Assembly: GCA_900556785.1 (NCBI GenBank)
Contig: USQK01000066.1
Location: 1 to 7,728 of the forward strand
Direction: 5' to 3'
DNA length: 7,728 nucleotides
Source: an uncultured Veillonella sp.
GTDB lineage: Bacteria; Bacillota; Negativicutes; Veillonellales; Veillonellaceae
The number at the start of each line of letters is the position of its first letter. Position 1 is the stretch's first letter. Below, one piece after another: positions 6,818 through 7,728 of this stretch. Under the pieces are notes generated by a model, which was not told where the DNA came from, made no database searches, and saw only the letters and a program-made list of their open reading frames with translations. The translations under genes and the position numbers were made by a program.

Positions 6818-7592
6818 CGTTTTTCCTACCAATTAATTGTTCAACTGCTGCTCGAACACGTTCAGGATCTACTGTAGTATTGCAACAAGGTCCATTAGGT
6901 CTTTCATTTAAAACGCCAATGACAGGTATCGGAAATACATCAGCCATACCACTTGCTAAATCACGTTCACAAGCAATAGCTACAATAGCCTTTGGTCGTG
7001 CTTCTTTTACCTTCATTCGCGCTAATGTACCACCTGTTACCACTATAAATTGACACCCATACTCTTTAGCAATTTGCAATAAACTTCCAACTTGGCATCT
7101 ACCACATTGTTTACAATTGTATACATCATGTGTAACCTTATGAACACATGAACTTTCCTGTAAACAATGAGGTGTCAATAACAATATACGTTCTGGATCA
7201 ACTGTATACATATCAAGCATCACTAGATGATTAATCAAGTCAATCATAGACTGACGCAATTGATCCTTAGTAACCCCTCTCACTTTACCAATCAATAGGG
7301 ACACTGGAAACAGTCCATATATAAACTGGTTAGCAAGCCTTAAAACAATAGGATGTAACCGTAGTATACCGAAACTAGCAATAATCAAGGACGTGCACAA
7401 TAACCATATAACACAAATGGATACAGAAAAAATCACTGTACTTATTATGGGTGCAATAGGATGTAATTGTGAAAGTCCAGGCTCTAATATATACATTAGG
7501 AATCCCATAATTACAGTAATTATGGCACATGTAATTGATGATAATATCAGGTATAACGGATACGTTTCGTACTGCTTATATTGAGTCTCCAA
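6810..7592 (-). CDS. DUF116 family cysteine-rich membrane protein, function unknown
   Basis: A 260-residue protein matching the DUF116 family by pattern; no biochemical role is established to my knowledge. Two membrane helices are visible near the N-terminus (about 12-35 and 48-76), followed by a soluble domain. That domain has cysteines at 143, 149, 160, 163 and 166 (the last three as CKQCGRC), Cys180, Cys208 in ACERDL and the pair 236-237 in GPCCNT. The spacing suggests a metal or Fe-S site (inference). The start is a TTG at 7592: it is the first start after an in-frame stop at 7610-7608, and the purine-rich site AAAGGAAGG lies eight bases upstream. The next ATG (residue 29) would delete most of the first helix. 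The gene overlaps the end of fmt by 17 bases and the start of rsmB by 8, so it is embedded in a translation operon. A link to tRNA or rRNA modification is possible, but only by context. Confidence 0.88.
   Translation of the reverse strand: METQYKQYETYPLYLILSSITCAIITVIMGFLMYILEPGLSQLHPIAPIISTVIFSVSICVIWLLCTSLIIASFGILRLHPIVLRLANQFIYGLFPVSLLIGKVRGVTKDQLRQSMIDLINHLVMLDMYTVDPERILLLTPHCLQESSCVHKVTHDVYNCKQCGRCQVGSLLQIAKEYGCQFIVVTGGTLARMKVKEARPKAIVAIACERDLASGMADVFPIPVIGVLNERPNGPCCNTTVDPERVRAAVEQLIGRKNDD
6824..6828 (-). promoter_or_regulatory. Ribosome binding site deciding the rsmB start
   Basis: TAGGA on the minus strand, six bases before the ATG at 6817 and inside the final codons of the DUF116 gene. 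It supports the ATG over the TTG five codons upstream, which would place this site inside the coding region. Confidence 0.6.
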
Positions 7593-7728
7593 AAACGATA
7601 CCTTCCTTTATCTGATGTCCATTAATAAAATCAATAGCAGAAATGCGTTTTTTATTTTCTGGTTGGACTTCTGTCAATAGAATTATATTTCCATCACCAC
7701 AAAATACACCTAAACCGGCTATTTTAGA
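7576..7728 (-). CDS. fmt: Methionyl-tRNA formyltransferase, C-terminal end only
   Basis: The last 50 codons of a gene that enters from the right edge and ends in TAA at 7578-7576. The translated tail contains GLGVFCGDGNIILL, then EVQPENKKR and, further on, AIDFINGHQIKEGIVFG. This matches the conserved C-terminal OB-like domain of Fmt, where VQPEGKKxM and the FxNGxxxxxGxxFG ending are typical. Fmt transfers a formyl group from 10-formyltetrahydrofolate to methionyl-initiator tRNA. The formyl-transferase domain lies outside the window, so catalytic residues cannot be checked. The partial state is due to the window boundary, not to a mutation. fmt next to rsmB (with DUF116 between) is a familiar bacterial arrangement and supports the call. 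Confidence 0.93.
   Translation of the reverse strand, partial: SKIAGLGVFCGDGNIILLTEVQPENKKRISAIDFINGHQIKEGIVFGDSI
7601..7609 (-). promoter_or_regulatory. Ribosome binding site for the TTG-initiated DUF116 gene
   Basis: AAAGGAAGG on the minus strand, eight bases before the TTG at 7592 and located within the last codons of fmt. It is the main support for a non-ATG start here. Confidence 0.6.

Noticed and set aside
7393..7584. Plus-strand open frame of 63 codons opposite the DUF116 membrane region
   Set aside because: Its hydrophobic look mirrors the AT-rich membrane-helix codons on the other strand; there is no independent support.
1..7728. Hidden defence, mobile or CRISPR system
   Set aside because: All coding space is taken by conserved housekeeping genes on one strand, gaps are tiny, and there are no repeat arrays, transposase motifs or flanking repeats.

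Overview
The window is an AT-rich bacterial segment carrying one tightly packed block of eight genes, all on the minus strand. They read from right to left: fmt (3' end only), a DUF116 membrane protein, rsmB, rlmN, a PP2C phosphatase (prpC/stp), a PASTA Ser/Thr kinase (prkC/pknB type), rsgA and rpe. This order (translation genes, then the phosphatase/kinase pair, then rsgA and rpe) is a classic Firmicutes housekeeping cluster. DUF116 between fmt and rsmB, together with the base composition and codon use, points to the Negativicutes, most likely Veillonella or a close relative. The taxon is an inference from recall and was not tested by a search.

Layout: positions 7576-7728 hold the last 50 codons of fmt. 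DUF116 starts on a TTG inside fmt. rsmB starts inside the DUF116 stop region, and prpC starts inside the rlmN stop region; both overlaps are 8 bases. The rsmB-rlmN and prpC-prkC gaps are 18 bases, prkC-rsgA is 7 and rsgA-rpe is 1. With this packing, one polycistronic mRNA with translational coupling is the simplest reading. No operon promoter is visible; it must lie to the right of the window. After rpe there is a 76-base AT-rich spacer and then a strong hairpin (114-150) that ends the operon.

Left edge: immediately after the hairpin a good minus-strand promoter (83-111, extended -10) faces out of the window. It would transcribe a GC-rich, structured stretch (1-76) with no credible coding potential. 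This looks like the 5' leader, possibly a riboswitch, of the next gene outside the window, and it is the least explained element here.

Biology: Fmt formylates initiator tRNA, RsmB and RlmN modify rRNA (RlmN also tRNA), and RsgA matures the 30S subunit. PrpC and PrkC form the opposing phosphatase/kinase pair that senses cell-wall fragments through extracellular PASTA repeats and phosphorylates cytoplasmic targets. Rpe belongs to the pentose phosphate pathway. The most notable protein details are a kinase whose catalytic HRD motif reads HCD (a non-RD kinase) and which has an extra domain after its PASTA repeats, and the uncharacterised cysteine-rich DUF116 protein. I see no mobile element, CRISPR array, tRNA or rRNA, and no clearly new multi-gene system.
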